Source: Begonia masoniana (lineage: Eukaryota; Streptophyta; Magnoliopsida; Cucurbitales; Begoniaceae). From it: 64,000 bases of DNA. The stretch is taken from assembly GCA_022432975.1 (NCBI GenBank), contig CM039506.1, positions 18,818,531 to 18,882,530 of the forward strand. Reading direction: 5' to 3'. A program made the translations under genes and the position numbers. How positions within the stretch are numbered: the stretch's first letter is position 1; every line of letters starts with the position of its first letter. Below are positions 61,506-64,000 of the stretch, piece by piece. Below the pieces are notes generated by a model. The model did no database searches. It was not told the DNA's origin and saw only the letters and a list, made by a program, of their open reading frames with translations.

Positions 61506-64000
61506 GTGAAATGGATAACTTCGGTTGTAACAACAAGTCATGTAACAGTCAACCTCATTAGCTTGATACGTTCGGTTCTTTTGAAACAAATCGATTTAAG
61601 TGAAGGTTCTTTTACTTCATCAAACACATTACTAAGTCCTAATTATGCGTCCATGATGCTTATTGGGTCCTCAATACACTTCGTTATCATCACTTCAAGT
61701 TAAAGCATTGAAGGTGAAATGGATAACTTCGGTTGTAACAACAAGTCATGTAACAGTCAACCTCATTAGCTTGATACGTTCAGTTCTTTTGAATGAAATC
61801 TACTGAAGTGAAGGTTCTTTTACTTCATCAAACGCATTACTAAGTCCTAATTACGCGTCCATGAAGCTTATTGGGTCCTCAATACAATTCGTTCTCATCA
61901 CTTCAAGTTAAAGCATTGAAGGTGAAATGGATAACTTCGGTTGTAACAACAAGTCATGTAACAGTCAACCTCATTAGCTTGATACGTTCAGTTCTTTTGA
62001 ATGAAATCTACTGAAGTGAAGGTTCTTTTACTTCATCAAACGCATTACTAAGTCCTAATTACGCGTCCATGAAGCTTATTGGGTCCTCAATACAATTCGT
62101 TCTCATCACTTCAAGTTAAAGCCTTGAAGGTGAAATGGATAACTTCGGCTGTAACAACAAGTCATGTAACAGTCAACCTCATTAGCTTGATACGTTCAGT
62201 TCTTTTGAAACAAATCGACAGCAGTGAATGTTCTTTTACTTCATCAAACGCATTACTAAGTCATAATTACGCGTCCATGAATCTTATTGGTTCCTCAATA
62301 CACTTCGTTCTCATCACTTCAAGTTAAAGCCTTGAAGGTGAAATTGATAACTTCAGTTGTAACAACAAGTCATGTAACAGTCAACCTCATTAGCTTGATA
62401 CTTTCGGTTTTTTTGAAACAAATCGATTGAAGTGAAGGTTCTTTTACTTCATCAAACACATAACTAAGTCCTAATTACGCGTTCATGAAGCTTATTGGGT
62501 CCTCAATACACTTCGTTCTCATCACTTCAAGTTAAAGCCTTGAAGGTGAAATGGATAACTTCGGTCGTAACAACAAGTCATGTAACAGTCAACCTCATTA
62601 GCTTGATACGTTCGGTTCTTTTGAAACAAATCGATTGAAGGGAAGGTTCTTTTACTTCATCAAACACATTACTAAGTCCTAATTATGCGTCCATGATGCT
62701 TATTGGGTCCTCAATACACTTCGTTCTCATCACTTCAAGTTAAAGCATTGAAGGTGAAATGGATAACTTCGGTTGTAACAACAAGTCATGTAACAGTCAA
62801 CCTCATTAGCTTGATCCGTTCAGTTCTTTTGAATGAAATCTACTGAAGTGAAGGTTCTTTTACTTCATCAAACGCATTACTAAGTCCTAATTACGCGTCC
62901 ATGAAGCTTATAGGGTCCTCAATACAATTCGTTCTCATCACTTCAAGTTAAAGCCTTGAAGGTGAAATGGATAACTTCGGTTGTAACAACAAGTCATGTA
63001 AGAGTCAACCTCATTAGCTTGATACGTTCAGTTCTTTTGAAACAAATCGATTGAAGTGAAGGTTCTTTTACTTCATCAAACATATTACTAACTCCTAATT
63101 ATGCGTCCATGATGCTTATTGGGTCCTCAATACACTTCGTTCTCATCACTTCAAGTTAAAGCATTGAAGGTGAAATGGATAAACTTCGGTTGTAACAATA
63201 AGTCATGTAACAGTCAACCTCATTAGCTTGATACGTTCAGTTCTTTTGAATGAAATCTACTGAAGTGAAGGTTCTTTTACTTCATCAAACGCATTACTAA
63301 GTCCTAATTACGCGTCCATGAAGCTTATTAGGTCCTCAATACACTTCGTTGTCATCACTTCAAGTTAAAAGCCTTGAAGGTGAAATGGATAACTTCGGTT
63401 GTAACAACAAGTCATGTAACAGTCAACCTCATTAGCTTGATACGTTCAGTTCTTTTGAAACAAATCGACAGAAGTGAATGTTCTTTTACTTCATCAAACG
63501 CATTACTAAGTCCTAATTACGCGTCCATGAAGCTTATTGGGTCCTCAATACACTTCGTTCTCATCACTTCTAGTTAAAGCCTTGAAGGTGAAATTGATAA
63601 CTTTAGTTGTAACAACAAGTCATGTAACAGTCAACCTCATTAGCTTGATACGTTCAGTTCTTTTGAAACAAATCGACAGCAGTGAATGTTCTTTTACTTC
63701 ATCAAACGCATTACTAAGTCCTAATTACGCGTCCATGAAGCTTATTGGGTCCTCAATACACTTCGTTCTCATCACTTCAAGTAAAAGCCTTGAAGGTGAA
63801 TAGGATAACTTCGGTTGTAACAACAAGTCATGTAACAGTCAACCTGATTAGCTTGATACGTTAAGTTGTTTTGGAACAAATTGATTGCAGTGAAGATTCT
63901 TTTACTTCATCAAACACATTACTATGTCCTAATTACGCATCCATCAAGCTTATTGGGTCCTCAGTACACTTCGTTCTCATCACTTCAAGTTAAAGCCTTG

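Larger units (their letters stand above)
50467..64000 (+). repeat. 208-bp satellite array, plus orientation, clean, with layered higher-order repeats
   Basis: About 65 monomers; GCGTCCATG at 63521 and 63729 is exactly 208 bp apart. A marker monomer containing GCTTTGAAGGTGAAATGTATAA and then CTTTATCAAACTCATTAC recurs at 50467, 53173, 55463, 56714 and 58378, giving blocks of 2,706, 2,290, 1,251 and 1,664 bp (13, 11, 6 and 8 monomers). After about 59.9 kb a different layer appears: ATGAAATCTACTG at 59921, 60545, 60961, 61793, 62001, 62833 and 63250, and GACAGCAGTGAATG in between, spaced by 1-4 monomers. The array continues past the window end. Confidence 0.97.

Noticed and set aside
60623..63803. 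Recurrent open frames of about 67-88 codons with near-identical peptides in the satellite (also at 22643, 30568, 32485, 50633 and 52968)
   Set aside because: The monomer is 208 bp, one more than a multiple of three, so each frame shifts at every repeat and reaches a stop within about one monomer. The peptides are translations of the repeat at the same phase, with no start context, domain or codon bias.
16994..64000. CRISPR-like array of regular repeats
   Set aside because: Units are contiguous 208-bp monomers without unique spacers, in plant nuclear sequence.

Overview
The window is plant nuclear heterochromatin with no protein-coding gene I can support. It is AT-rich. About 54 kb of it is a single tandem satellite with a 208-bp monomer, and the rest is almost entirely LTR-retrotransposon sequence without coding domains. 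The organism is a flowering plant, judged from a methionine-initiator-tRNA primer-binding site, a Cassandra-type LTR carrying a 5S rRNA relic, and long solo LTRs beginning TG and ending CA with 5-bp target duplications. I cannot name the species. A pericentromeric or centromeric location fits but is not shown.

Layout. 1-213 is unique flank. 214-8336 is a satellite array in minus orientation (a diverged subfamily). 8337-8698 is a Cassandra-like LTR plus a very short internal region with a primer-binding site, on the minus strand. 8699-10855 is a long LTR of family LTR-1 (my label), minus strand, running into a 100-N scaffold gap (10856-10955). From 10956 the satellite continues in plus orientation. 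It is interrupted by an LTR-1 fragment (11570-13013, minus), a 2,006-bp solo LTR of a second family, LTR-2 (14988-16993, plus), and a 2,469-bp solo LTR-1 (27533-30001, plus). It is then interrupted by a second, 5'-truncated copy of that same LTR-1 (48117-50466). Satellite then runs to the end.

The most important point for a user is data quality. From about 30.3 kb, and heavily from 34.0 to 48.1 kb, the sequence carries dense random small indels like an uncorrected long read. Monomer by monomer it follows the clean sequence at 50.5-63.1 kb. Together with the duplicated LTR-1 and its identical flank, this indicates a roughly 20.5-kb duplication, either an assembly artefact (overlapping contigs or two haplotypes placed in tandem) or a real tandem duplication whose first copy was never polished. 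10956-14987 and about 20.45-21.07 kb are also noisy.

Biologically, the interesting items are the 208-bp satellite family itself (two subfamilies, conserved dyads, nested higher-order repeats of 4, 5, 6 and 13 monomers), the Cassandra-like LTR abutting an unrelated long LTR at one shared primer-binding site, and a conserved 45-nt segment inside LTR-1 flanked by splice-like AG and GT, with a 48-nt analogue in LTR-2. I found no undescribed gene system.
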